Assembly: GCF_004000925.1 (NCBI RefSeq)
Contig: NZ_BIME01000018.1
Span: forward strand, 1 to 62,608
Direction of reading: 5' to 3'
Length of the DNA stretch: 62,608 nucleotides
Origin: Paenibacillus illinoisensis NBRC 15959
GTDB taxonomy: Bacteria > Bacillota > Bacilli > Paenibacillales > Paenibacillaceae
In this document: positions 17,977-24,855 of the stretch, one piece after another
How the letters are laid out: every line of letters begins with the position of its first letter
How positions within the stretch are numbered: the first letter of the stretch is position 1
Position numbers and translations under genes: made by a program
The notes under the pieces: generated by a model
Told to the model about the DNA's origin: nothing
What the model saw: only the letters and a program-made list of their open reading frames with translations
The model's database searches: none

Positions 17977-18723
17977 ATGGAAGAAGAATGGATTGCTGGT
18001 AAGCACTCCGTGACGGAGGCGCTGCGTTCAGGCCGGACCATCAACAAAATATGGATCGCTGATACAGCACAGAAACACTTGACCCAACCAATTATCGCGG
18101 AAGCCAAAAAACTCGGTATCGTAATTCAGCATGTGGACAAGCGCAAATTGGATCAAACTGTGCCGGGCATTCAGCATCAGGGTGTTGTCGCGCAAGCGGC
18201 CCCTTATGCTTATGCTGAGGTAGAGGATATTTTGGAAGCGGCAAAATCGAAGAATGAGCATCCGTTTTTGATTTTGCTGGACGAAATTGAAGATCCGCAT
18301 AACCTGGGTTCCATTCTGCGGACAGCTGACTGCACGGGGGCACACGGTGTTATTGTCCCTAAGCGGCGTTCAGCATCAGTGACTGCAACAGTGTCAAAAA
18401 CTTCTGCAGGTGCGGCTGAATATGTACCGGTTGCTAGGGTTAGTAACCTGGCTCAGACGATTGATCGTCTCAAGGAAGAGGGCGTGTGGGTTGTGGGTAC
18501 GGATGTGACTGCACGTGAGCCGGTATTTGGCAATGGTGTATTCACAGGACCGGTAGCCCTGGTTATCGGGAACGAAAACAAAGGTATGGGCCGACTAATT
18601 CGTGAGAAGTGTGATGTACTGGTCAAATTGCCGATGCAGGGACAGATTAACTCCCTGAATGCTTCCGTGGCGGCGGGTGTTGTCATGTACGAAGTGCTTC
18701 GTTCGCGCCAAGCACAGGGATAG
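17977..18723 (+). CDS. rlmB: 23S rRNA (guanosine-2'-O-)-methyltransferase RlmB
   Basis: This TrmH/SPOUT-family enzyme is predicted to methylate the ribose of a guanosine of 23S rRNA (G2251 in E. coli). The 248-residue protein has an L30e-like N-terminal domain starting at EEEWIAGKHSVTEAL and a knotted SPOUT domain with motif 1 NLGSILRTADCTGAHGV, motif 2 VIGNENKGMGRLI and motif 3 LNASVAAGV. It is 5 bases from rae1. The exact target nucleotide is inferred from homology. Confidence 0.93.
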   Translation: MEEEWIAGKHSVTEALRSGRTINKIWIADTAQKHLTQPIIAEAKKLGIVIQHVDKRKLDQTVPGIQHQGVVAQAAPYAYAEVEDILEAAKSKNEHPFLILLDEIEDPHNLGSILRTADCTGAHGVIVPKRRSASVTATVSKTSAGAAEYVPVARVSNLAQTIDRLKEEGVWVVGTDVTAREPVFGNGVFTGPVALVIGNENKGMGRLIREKCDVLVKLPMQGQINSLNASVAAGVVMYEVLRSRQAQG

Positions 18724-18728
18724 ATGGT

Positions 18729-19250
18729 ATGGCTGATTCCCGGGATGTGCTTCTGGTAGACGGGTATAACATGATTGGTGACTGGCCAGAACTGTCCAGA
18801 CTGGCAGAGAGTGGGCTCGAGGAGGCGCGGAATCGTCTTCTCTTCCGTCTTGCCGACTATCAGGCGTTCTCCGGTCGCAAGGTCATCGTTGTTTTTGATG
18901 CCTATCTCGTACCCGGACTTGGTAAAACATACACACAGAGCAAAGTACAGATCTATTTTACCAAGGAAAAAGAGACGGCTGACGAATGCATTGAGAGACT
19001 CGTACGGGAACTAAGCTCGCGGAGACGCCAAATCTATGTAGCCACAAGTGATATGGTAGAACAGCATGTCATTTTTGGACAGGGAGCATTACGTGTATCT
19101 GCCAGGGAACTGCTGATCGAAGTGGAGCAGAATGAGAAAGAATTGCAGAAACGTCTGGAGGAGGATCAGGCCAAGTCCACACGCAATACACTGGGAGCCA
19201 AGCTTAGCCCGGATGTGTTGAAGCAATTTGAGCGCTGGCGGCGTGAATAG
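18729..19250 (+). CDS. rae1: Rae1 (YacP), ribosome-dependent mRNA endonuclease
   Basis: Rae1 is a NYN/PIN-like nuclease that in B. subtilis enters the ribosomal A site and cleaves selected mRNAs. The 173-residue protein has the N-terminal LLVDGYNMIGDW motif, the acidic residues in VFDAYLVPG and KETADECIE, and VATSDMVEQ. The C-terminal third is a charged helix. It closes the cysE-cysS-mrnC-rlmB-rae1 run; about 170 bases with the sigH promoter follow. Confidence 0.93.
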   Translation: MADSRDVLLVDGYNMIGDWPELSRLAESGLEEARNRLLFRLADYQAFSGRKVIVVFDAYLVPGLGKTYTQSKVQIYFTKEKETADECIERLVRELSSRRRQIYVATSDMVEQHVIFGQGALRVSARELLIEVEQNEKELQKRLEEDQAKSTRNTLGAKLSPDVLKQFERWRRE

Positions 19251-19329
19251 GGGAACTGTTTTACAAATATTTCAATCTTGAAAGTCTTGACAATTATGTT
19301 ATTGATGTTCTTTTTTAGGGATAGCGTGG

Positions 19330-19359
19330 TTGACGGTGTGAGGTGCCATCATATATACT
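19330..19359 (+). promoter_or_regulatory. Probable sigma-A promoter of sigH
   Basis: TTGACG at 19330-19335 and TATACT at 19354-19359 are 18 bases apart, about 60 bases before the sigH start. A second TTGACA at 19287-19292 has no good -10 partner. In B. subtilis sigH is repressed by AbrB, for which no site can be assigned from sequence alone. Confidence 0.55.
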
Positions 19360-19421
19360 GTTCGTATATTTCATAGAGTAGAGTAACGGTGTACCTTGCG
19401 TTGCAGCCGGAGGGATTGTCT

Positions 19422-20066
19422 GTGAGTGTCGACCTCAAAGATATCATGTTATCAAAGTATGATTACCAAAGTGACGAAGACATTGTCGAAGCGGTCCGTG
19501 AAGGTGAGAGCGAAGCGCTGGAGTTTTTGATTAACAAATATCGCAACTTTGTACGCGCCAAGGCAAGATCTTATTTTCTGATTGGGGCAGACCGGGAAGA
19601 TATCATTCAGGAAGGAATGATTGGTCTCTACAAATCCATTCGCGATTTTAAGGGAGACAAACTGGCTTCGTTCAAAGCTTTTGCCGAGCTGTGTATCACC
19701 AGACAGATTATTACGGCAATCAAGACGGCAACACGTCAGAAACATATTCCGCTTAATTCCTATGTATCGTTGGACAAGCCAATCTATGATGAAGAATCCG
19801 ATCGTACGTTACTCGATGTGATTTGTGGAACCCAGGTCAGTGATCCGGAAGAGCTTATCATTAACCAGGAAGAGTTTGTGGGTCTGGAAGATAAGATGTC
19901 GGAGATTCTAAGTGACTTGGAACGAAAAGTATTGATGTTGTATCTGGACGGGAGATCTTATCAAGAGATTGCAGTAGATTTGGACCGGCATGTGAAGTCC
20001 ATTGATAATGCACTGCAGCGCGTGAAGCGCAAACTTGAAAAGTACCTGGAAGTTCGAGATAATTGA
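19422..20066 (+). CDS. sigH: RNA polymerase sigma-H factor, sporulation onset
   Basis: Sigma-H directs early stationary-phase and sporulation genes such as spo0A and the spoIIA operon. The 214-residue protein shows region 2 (DEDIVEAVREGESEALEFLI through SFKAFAELCITRQIITAIK) and a region 4 helix-turn-helix (LYLDGRSYQEIAVDLDRHVKSI). The GTG at 19422 is preceded by GGAGGGA with 7-base spacing and gives the Bacillus-like N-terminus MSVDLKD; the GTG at 19389 is less likely. The locus between rae1 and rpmG is the standard one. Confidence 0.95.
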   Translation: MSVDLKDIMLSKYDYQSDEDIVEAVREGESEALEFLINKYRNFVRAKARSYFLIGADREDIIQEGMIGLYKSIRDFKGDKLASFKAFAELCITRQIITAIKTATRQKHIPLNSYVSLDKPIYDEESDRTLLDVICGTQVSDPEELIINQEEFVGLEDKMSEILSDLERKVLMLYLDGRSYQEIAVDLDRHVKSIDNALQRVKRKLEKYLEVRDN

Positions 20067-20086
20067 ACAATGTTGCTGTTGACGGA

Positions 20087-20113
20087 AAAGGCTCGGAGTT
20101 TGAGTCTTTTTTT
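20087..20113 (+). terminator. Terminator after sigH
   Basis: AAAGGCTC (20087-20094) pairs with GAGTCTTT (20102-20109) over eight positions with one wobble, loop of seven, followed by T residues. The next 255 bases before rpmG hold a promoter and no recognisable gene. Confidence 0.85.
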
Positions 20114-20253
20114 GCTGCTCTAAGTTTATAAGTCAAAAGTTTGATAATACTAGTAATCGCTTGGTCCAAGCAGGAGAAGAGAAAAATCAGAGACGCCCGA
20201 ACTACACGTTTTTCGAACGGAACTTTTACCAGTGATGAAAGGCTATTCTTTCA

Positions 20254-20282
20254 TTGACATGGTTATACCCTTATGATAAAGT
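20254..20282 (+). promoter_or_regulatory. Probable promoter of rpmG-secE-nusG
   Basis: A perfect TTGACA at 20254-20259 is followed 17 bases later by TAAAGT at 20277-20282, a weak -10. A small hairpin and a T8 run near 20311-20320 could act as an attenuator, but the stem is poor. Confidence 0.5.
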
Positions 20283-20370
20283 GTTTTAGGTAGGCCTAAA
20301 TTCGCGGCTTTTTTTTAGGATCAATTTAGAGACTCTGCTTTAAAGTGGAAGTCTTCGGGAGGTGTACATC

Positions 20371-20520
20371 ATGCGGGTAATTATTACTTTGGCTTGTACA
20401 AACTGCAAACAAAGAAATTACACTACGACAAAAAACAAGCGTAATCACCCCGACCGCATGGAGATGAAGAAATTTTGCAAGTTTTGTAACGAGCAGACTT
20501 CTCATCGCGAAACCAGATAG
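20371..20520 (+). CDS. rpmG: 50S ribosomal protein L33, zinc-binding form
   Basis: This 49-residue protein reads MRVIITLACTNC at the start and ends in SHRETR, typical of L33. Two CxxC pairs (CTNC and CKFC) form a zinc ribbon, so it is the zinc-dependent form. GGGAGGTG precedes the ATG by about 6 bases. It is followed 21 bases later by secE, the usual rpmG-secE-nusG order. Confidence 0.95.
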   Translation: MRVIITLACTNCKQRNYTTTKNKRNHPDRMEMKKFCKFCNEQTSHRETR

Positions 20521-20541
20521 TTTTTGGGAGGTGTAGTCGGC

Positions 20542-20733
20542 GTGAAACGTAGTTTCAAATCTCTGATTTCCTTTTTCTCAGAAAGCTGGGCTGAACTTAA
20601 AAAAGTTCGCTGGCCTAATCGTAAAGAGCTGACCAACTACACATTGATCGTTCTTGGTACTGTTGTGGTTATGACGCTGTTTTTTTGGGTCGTTGATATC
20701 GGCATCTCCGCTGTGATCGAAGCGATTATTTAA
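20542..20733 (+). CDS. secE: Preprotein translocase subunit SecE
   Basis: SecE clamps SecY in the membrane translocon. The 63-residue single-span protein has the conserved amphipathic helix ESWAELKKVRWPNRKEL followed by one membrane segment (about residues 34-57). The GTG at 20542 is chosen because GGGAGGTG lies 8 bases upstream. It lies 22 bases before nusG. Confidence 0.93.
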   Translation: MKRSFKSLISFFSESWAELKKVRWPNRKELTNYTLIVLGTVVVMTLFFWVVDIGISAVIEAII

Positions 20734-20755
20734 GAAGGGTCCCAGGTGGCTTGAT

Positions 20756-21289
20756 ATGGAAAAAAGATGGTACGTCGTTCATACCTACTCAGGGTATGAG
20801 AATAAGGTCAAAGCCAATTTGGAAAAACGCGTAGAGTCCATGGGCATGGAAGACAAGATATTCCGCGTTCTTGTTCCTATGGAAGAAGAAGTGGTAAACA
20901 AGGACGGTAAGAAAAAGACCGTTATGCGTAAAGTTTACCCCGGCTATGTCTTGGTGGAAATGATCCAAACGGATGACTCTTGGTATGTTGTTCGCAATAC
21001 ACCGGGTGTTACGGGATTTGTCGGTTCGACAGGTTCCGGGTCCAAACCAACTGCTCTGTTGCCTGAAGAAGTGGAACAAATTCTGAAGCACATGGGTATG
21101 GTTGAGCCGAAGCCGAAAATTGAATTCGACATTAAGGAATCCGTACGAATTAAAGTTGGTCCTTTTGCGAATTTTGTGGGCTCCGTGGAAGAAATTTTGG
21201 TAGACAAAAGCAAGTTGAAAGTGCATGTGAACATGTTTGGACGGGAAACGCCGCTTGAGTTGGAATATACACAAGTGGAGAAGATATAG
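20756..21289 (+). CDS. nusG: Transcription elongation/antitermination factor NusG
   Basis: NusG binds RNA polymerase and modulates pausing. The 177-residue protein has an NGN domain (residues 1 to about 115, KRWYVVHTYSGYENKVKANL, NTPGVTGFVG) and a C-terminal KOW domain (VRIKVGPFANFVGSVEEI). Length is standard. In B. subtilis NusG stimulates pausing rather than antitermination. It follows secE and precedes rplK by 68 bases. Confidence 0.96.
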   Translation: MEKRWYVVHTYSGYENKVKANLEKRVESMGMEDKIFRVLVPMEEEVVNKDGKKKTVMRKVYPGYVLVEMIQTDDSWYVVRNTPGVTGFVGSTGSGSKPTALLPEEVEQILKHMGMVEPKPKIEFDIKESVRIKVGPFANFVGSVEEILVDKSKLKVHVNMFGRETPLELEYTQVEKI

Positions 21290-21357
21290 TCTCTTCAAGT
21301 TTCTTGTGGGAGGACCGAAAGGTTCGTTAACCACTATTTTGCAAGGAGGTGTCAATC

Positions 21358-21783
21358 ATGGCAAAAAAGGTAATCAAAATGGTAAAACTGCAAATTCCAG
21401 CAGGTAAAGCGAATCCAGCGCCTCCGGTAGGTCCAGCTTTGGGTCAAGCAGGTGTCAACATCATGGCATTCTGTAAAGAGTTCAACGCTCGTACAGCCGA
21501 TCAAGCGGGATTGATTATTCCTGTTGAAATCACAGTATTCGAGGACCGTTCCTTTACTTTCATCACTAAAACTCCACCAGCAGCAGTTCTGTTGAAAGTG
21601 GCAGCTAAAGTGGAAAAAGGATCCGGCGAACCGAATAAGAAAAAAGTTGCTACTGTTAAACGTGATGCGGTACGTCAAATCGCAGAACAAAAAATGCCTG
21701 ACCTGAATGCAGCGAACGTTGAGTCCGCAATGCGTATGGTCGAAGGTACTGCCCGTAGCATGGGTATCACCATCGAAGACTAA
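21358..21783 (+). CDS. rplK: 50S ribosomal protein L11
   Basis: L11 forms part of the GTPase-associated centre and is the thiostrepton-binding protein. The 141-residue product starts MAKKVIKMVKLQIPAG and contains the proline-rich N-terminal domain (ANPAPPVGPALGQAGVNIM) and a C-terminal RNA-binding domain. The ATG at 21358 has AAGGAGGTG upstream; the GTG at 21349 is part of that site. It is followed by rplA. Confidence 0.97.
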   Translation: MAKKVIKMVKLQIPAGKANPAPPVGPALGQAGVNIMAFCKEFNARTADQAGLIIPVEITVFEDRSFTFITKTPPAAVLLKVAAKVEKGSGEPNKKKVATVKRDAVRQIAEQKMPDLNAANVESAMRMVEGTARSMGITIED

Positions 21784-21811
21784 TTTTTCATCTGAAACAT
21801 GGCTTCGTAAA

Positions 21812-21833
21812 GCCGGCCGATTCGCGGCCGGTT
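21812..21833 (+). other. GC-rich hairpin in the rplK-rplA spacer
   Basis: CCGGCCG and CGGCCGG form a 7-bp stem around a 5-base loop, without a T tract. It may be a processing or L1-binding element, but no specific motif was recognised. Confidence 0.4.
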
Positions 21834-21878
21834 GATGTGGGAGGTATATCCGCTAAAACCACAAAGGAGGAATATAAC

Positions 21879-22571
21879 ATGGCTAAACACGGTAAAAAAT
21901 ACCTGGAAGCTGCTAAGCTGATCGACAGCGAAGCAACTTACGAGCCTTCAGAAGCTGTAGAGCTTGTGAAAAAGGCAGCCACTGCAAAATTCGATGAAAC
22001 AATCGAAGCAGCAGTACGCTTGGGCGTTGACCCACGTAAGCAAGACCAGGCTGTACGTGGTGTAGTTGTCTTGCCACACGGCACAGGTAAAACACAACGC
22101 GTATTGGTATTTGCAAAAGGTGACAAAGCGAAAGAAGCGGAAGCGGCTGGCGCGGACTATGTTGGTGATGCAGACATGATCAACAAAATCCAACAAGGCT
22201 GGTTCGAATTCGACGTCTGCGTAGCGACACCAGATATGATGAGTGAAGTAGGTAAATTGGGCCGACTGCTCGGCGGTAAAGGTCTGATGCCTAACCCTAA
22301 AGCCGGAACGGTAACTTTCGATGTAACTAAGGCTGTTCAAGAAATCAAAGCCGGTAAAATCGAATATCGTCTGGATCGTGCAGGTCAAATTCATGCACCG
22401 ATCGGTAAAGCATCTTTCTCTGCAGAGCAACTGAACGAGAACTTGAAAGCTCTCATGGACGCTCTGAACCGTGCTAAACCGGCGGCAGCAAAAGGTGTTT
22501 ATCTGAAGAATGTTTCTCTTTCTTCCACGATGGGCCCTGGCGCACGCGTGAACGCAGCATCTTTTAGATAA
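21879..22571 (+). CDS. rplA: 50S ribosomal protein L1
   Basis: L1 builds the mobile stalk beside the ribosomal E site and often represses its own mRNA. The 230-residue product begins MAKHGKKYLEAAKLID and includes the two-domain L1 pattern with GTGKTQRVLVFA and the conserved GLMPNPKAGTVT. ATG 21879 follows AAAGGAGG by 8 bases. A separate promoter and leader for rplJ begin directly after its stop. Confidence 0.97.
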   Translation: MAKHGKKYLEAAKLIDSEATYEPSEAVELVKKAATAKFDETIEAAVRLGVDPRKQDQAVRGVVVLPHGTGKTQRVLVFAKGDKAKEAEAAGADYVGDADMINKIQQGWFEFDVCVATPDMMSEVGKLGRLLGGKGLMPNPKAGTVTFDVTKAVQEIKAGKIEYRLDRAGQIHAPIGKASFSAEQLNENLKALMDALNRAKPAAAKGVYLKNVSLSSTMGPGARVNAASFR

Positions 22572-22577
22572 TATCTG

Positions 22578-22606
22578 TTGACAGACTTGTTCTGTTTTGA
22601 TATGAT
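22578..22606 (+). promoter_or_regulatory. Strong sigma-A promoter of rplJ-rplL
   Basis: TTGACA at 22578-22583 and TATGAT at 22601-22606 have the ideal 17-base spacing. The transcript starts near 22613 and begins with the L10 leader. Confidence 0.88.
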
Positions 22607-22613
22607 ATAAAAG

Positions 22614-22800
22614 TTGTGAGTCCGAGTGACTGACCGTTGACATTTGAATATGCTTGCCGTAGACAGTAGGTGCCATCAGGCTTAATTTCCTACCGAGGTA
22701 TGATTATAGAACTTAGAACGATGTAAATCGATGATGAGTATATATCAAGCCTTCGTGATTCTACGGAGGCTTTTCTTAATGGGATAAATTTGATCAGGAG
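22614..22800 (+). promoter_or_regulatory. Ribosomal protein L10 leader (autoregulatory)
   Basis: The region contains the features of the Bacillales L10 leader: a GTAGACAGTAGGTGC segment that can pair with CCTACCGAGG further on, forming the L10(L12)4-binding structure, and a 10-bp terminator-type stem (22747-22756 with 22763-22772) followed by TTTTC. Excess L10-L12 complex would bind the first structure and favour termination before rplJ. Confidence 0.85.
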
Positions 22801-22809
22801 GTGTACAGT

Positions 22810-23313
22810 TTGGCAAACGCAAAAGTGATTCAAGCAAAACAAGAGTCCGTTGATGCAGTAACAGCGAAATTGCGCGAGAGCGCTACGACAGTTGTTGTTG
22901 ACTATCGCGGTCTGAACGTTGCCCAAGTAACTGAGCTGCGTAAGCAGCTTCGTGAAGCCGGAATCGAATTCCAAGTGCTGAAAAACACATTGCTTCGCCG
23001 TGCGACTGCTGCAGCAGAACTGACAGAACTCGATAGCGTTCTTACAGGTCCTACTGCAATTGCATTCAGCGCCGAAGATGCTGTGGCTCCAGCCAAAATT
23101 CTGAACGACTTCGCTAAAAAGAACGACGCACTGGAATTGAAAGGTGCAGTTGTTGAAGGTCGTGTAATCGGAGTAGAAGAAGTTAAGGCATTGGCAGAAC
23201 TGCCATCCCGCGAAGGTCTCCTCTCCATGCTCCTCAGCGTGCTTCAAGCGCCAGTGCGCAACTTCGCGCTTGCGGTTAAAGCTGTTGCGGAAAAAGAAGA
23301 ACAAGGCGCGTAA
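22810..23313 (+). CDS. rplJ: 50S ribosomal protein L10
   Basis: L10 anchors the L12 dimers at the base of the ribosomal stalk. The 167-residue product begins MANAKVIQAKQESVD; VVVDYRGLNVAQVTELRKQL is the conserved rRNA-binding part and the C-terminal helix binds L12. It uses a TTG start at 22810, with AGGAGGTG six bases upstream. It is controlled by the leader in front of it. Confidence 0.96.
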   Translation: MANAKVIQAKQESVDAVTAKLRESATTVVVDYRGLNVAQVTELRKQLREAGIEFQVLKNTLLRRATAAAELTELDSVLTGPTAIAFSAEDAVAPAKILNDFAKKNDALELKGAVVEGRVIGVEEVKALAELPSREGLLSMLLSVLQAPVRNFALAVKAVAEKEEQGA

Positions 23314-23385
23314 GCTACTTGATCTGATCGCTGCTTAGGCAGCATTGAATGACAAAAAAATAAAATTATATATGGAGGTTCAATC

Positions 23386-23748
23386 ATGAGTAAAGAGCAA
23401 ATCTTGGAAGCAATCAAAGGCATGACTGTACTGGAACTGAACGATCTTGTTAAAGCAATCGAAGAAGAATTCGGCGTAACTGCTGCAGCTCCAGTAGCTG
23501 TTGCAGGTGGCGGAGCTGCTGCAGCAGAAGCTGAGCAATCCGAGTTCGACGTAATCTTGGCAAGCGCTGGCGCTTCCAAAATCAACGTTATCAAAGCAGT
23601 TCGTGAAATCACAGGTCTTGGCCTGAAAGAAGCTAAAGAAGTAGTTGACAATGCTCCAAAAGCATTGAAAGAAAAAGTTAGCAAAGAAGAAGCTGAATCC
23701 ATCAAAGCTAAATTGGAAGAAGCAGGCGCTACAATCGAAGTTAAATAA
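23386..23748 (+). CDS. rplL: 50S ribosomal protein L7/L12
   Basis: L12 forms the flexible stalk that recruits translation GTPases. The 120-residue acidic protein has the N-terminal dimerisation helices, an Ala/Gly hinge (about residues 38-50) and the C-terminal factor-binding domain with KTEFDV-type and LGLKEAKEVVDNAPK segments. A perfect 15-bp hairpin follows. Confidence 0.97.
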   Translation: MSKEQILEAIKGMTVLELNDLVKAIEEEFGVTAAAPVAVAGGGAAAAEAEQSEFDVILASAGASKINVIKAVREITGLGLKEAKEVVDNAPKALKEKVSKEEAESIKAKLEEAGATIEVK

Positions 23749-23777
23749 TTTGGCTTTTACAAGCTAAATGAACAAAA

Positions 23778-23815
23778 CAACAAACCCCTTGACTTATATC
23801 AAGGGGTTTGTTGCT
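23778..23815 (+). terminator. Hairpin terminator or attenuator after rplL
   Basis: A perfect 15-bp stem (23778-23792 with 23799-23813) with a 6-base loop; the 3' arm is T-rich (GTTTGTTG) but a classic T run is missing. It probably reduces read-through from rplL into rsmC and rpoB. Confidence 0.7.
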
Positions 23816-23844
23816 GTAATTGTATATGGAAAGTGAGTGAGGAC

Positions 23845-24462
23845 ATGTCCAATCATTATTATTCGGACAAACCGCAGGTCGCACATGACAGACGGGCAAC
23901 GGAAGCGGAGCTTCGTGGATGGAAATTGCGATTCGTTACCGATGCAGGTGTATTTTCCAAGAGCGGAATCGATTACGGCAGCAGAGTACTGATTGATGCA
24001 GTAGAGTTAACTGCTGGGGCTCATGTTCTGGATGTGGGTTGCGGGTATGGACCAATTGGTCTTACGGCAGCCAAGCTTGTACCCGAAGGACATGTCACCA
24101 TGATCGATATCAACGAGAGAGCGGTTGAGCTTTCCAGAGAAAATGCAAAAGCAAATGGAATCACGAATGTAACGGTATTACAAAGTAATCTACTTTCTGA
24201 AGTGAACCAGAGGGACTTTGACGCAGTTCTAACCAACCCGCCGATTCGAGCAGGGAAGGAAACCGTTCATACCATTTTTGAACAGGCGCATCAGCATCTG
24301 AAGGTAGGTGGTTCGTTGTGGATTGTCATTCAGAAAAAGCAAGGGGCTCCTTCGGCAAAAGCGAAGCTGGAATCCTTGTTTGGCAGAGTGGAAGAAGTAA
24401 CGAAAGATAAAGGCTACCGGATTTTCAAAGCGGTGAAAACGGAGGACTCGTCCGAAGGATAG
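23845..24462 (+). CDS. RsmC-like rRNA (guanine-N2-)-methyltransferase (YbxB)
   Basis: This class I SAM-dependent methyltransferase has 205 residues, the AdoMet-binding motif VLDVGCGYGPIGL, the acidic ID-x-N loop, and the catalytic NPPIRAG motif typical of RsmC-type guanine-N2 methyltransferases. It lacks the extra N-terminal half of E. coli RsmC and matches B. subtilis YbxB, which sits in the same place between rplL and rpoB. The start at 23845 (MSNHYYS) fits the family; GTG 23833 is possible. The precise rRNA target is unknown. Confidence 0.88.
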   Translation: MSNHYYSDKPQVAHDRRATEAELRGWKLRFVTDAGVFSKSGIDYGSRVLIDAVELTAGAHVLDVGCGYGPIGLTAAKLVPEGHVTMIDINERAVELSRENAKANGITNVTVLQSNLLSEVNQRDFDAVLTNPPIRAGKETVHTIFEQAHQHLKVGGSLWIVIQKKQGAPSAKAKLESLFGRVEEVTKDKGYRIFKAVKTEDSSEG

Positions 24463-24512
24463 TTTCCGATTTGTAAAGTAAGCAGGGGAGCATTTTTTTT
24501 GCAATAGGACTA

Positions 24513-24541
24513 TTGACTTGAAATTCAGGTCGTGGTATTAT
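24513..24541 (+). promoter_or_regulatory. Sigma-A promoter of rpoB-rpoC
   Basis: TTGACT at 24513-24518 and TATTAT at 24536-24541 have a 17-base spacer. The transcript would carry an untranslated leader of about 310 bases before rpoB. Confidence 0.75.
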
Positions 24542-24606
24542 TGTAAAATGTCAGTATTAAGATGCCCTACTTGGCTTTAGCTAACTAAAAATGTCAATCT
24601 TTTTTT

Positions 24607-24641
24607 ACGCCGAACGGGCTTATTATGCCTACGTTTGGCGT
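24607..24641 (+). other. Conserved-looking hairpin in the rpoB leader
   Basis: ACGCCGAACG at 24607-24616 pairs with CGTTTGGCGT at 24632-24641 over 10 positions with one wobble. An inner GGC/GCC pair extends it. A T-run lies before, not after, the stem, so it is not a terminator for either strand. The rest of the 24548-24855 leader contains no gene. Confidence 0.5.
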
Positions 24642-24855
24642 ATAATATGTACATTTTGGGCAAACTGGGGATAAGTATGATTTTGGAAGACATCCGCCGA
24701 TCAAAGTTGCTCTTTTTTCGAACGACATTCGAGTAAGGGCTTTTCTTTATTTGTGGATGCATTGCTTTGCTCTGTATGTGTACCATTATAAGGTTACAAA
24801 CAGAGGTTCGCAACGAAATTTTTAAAGTGAGTAGACATTGAGGGGTGAGTTTAAG

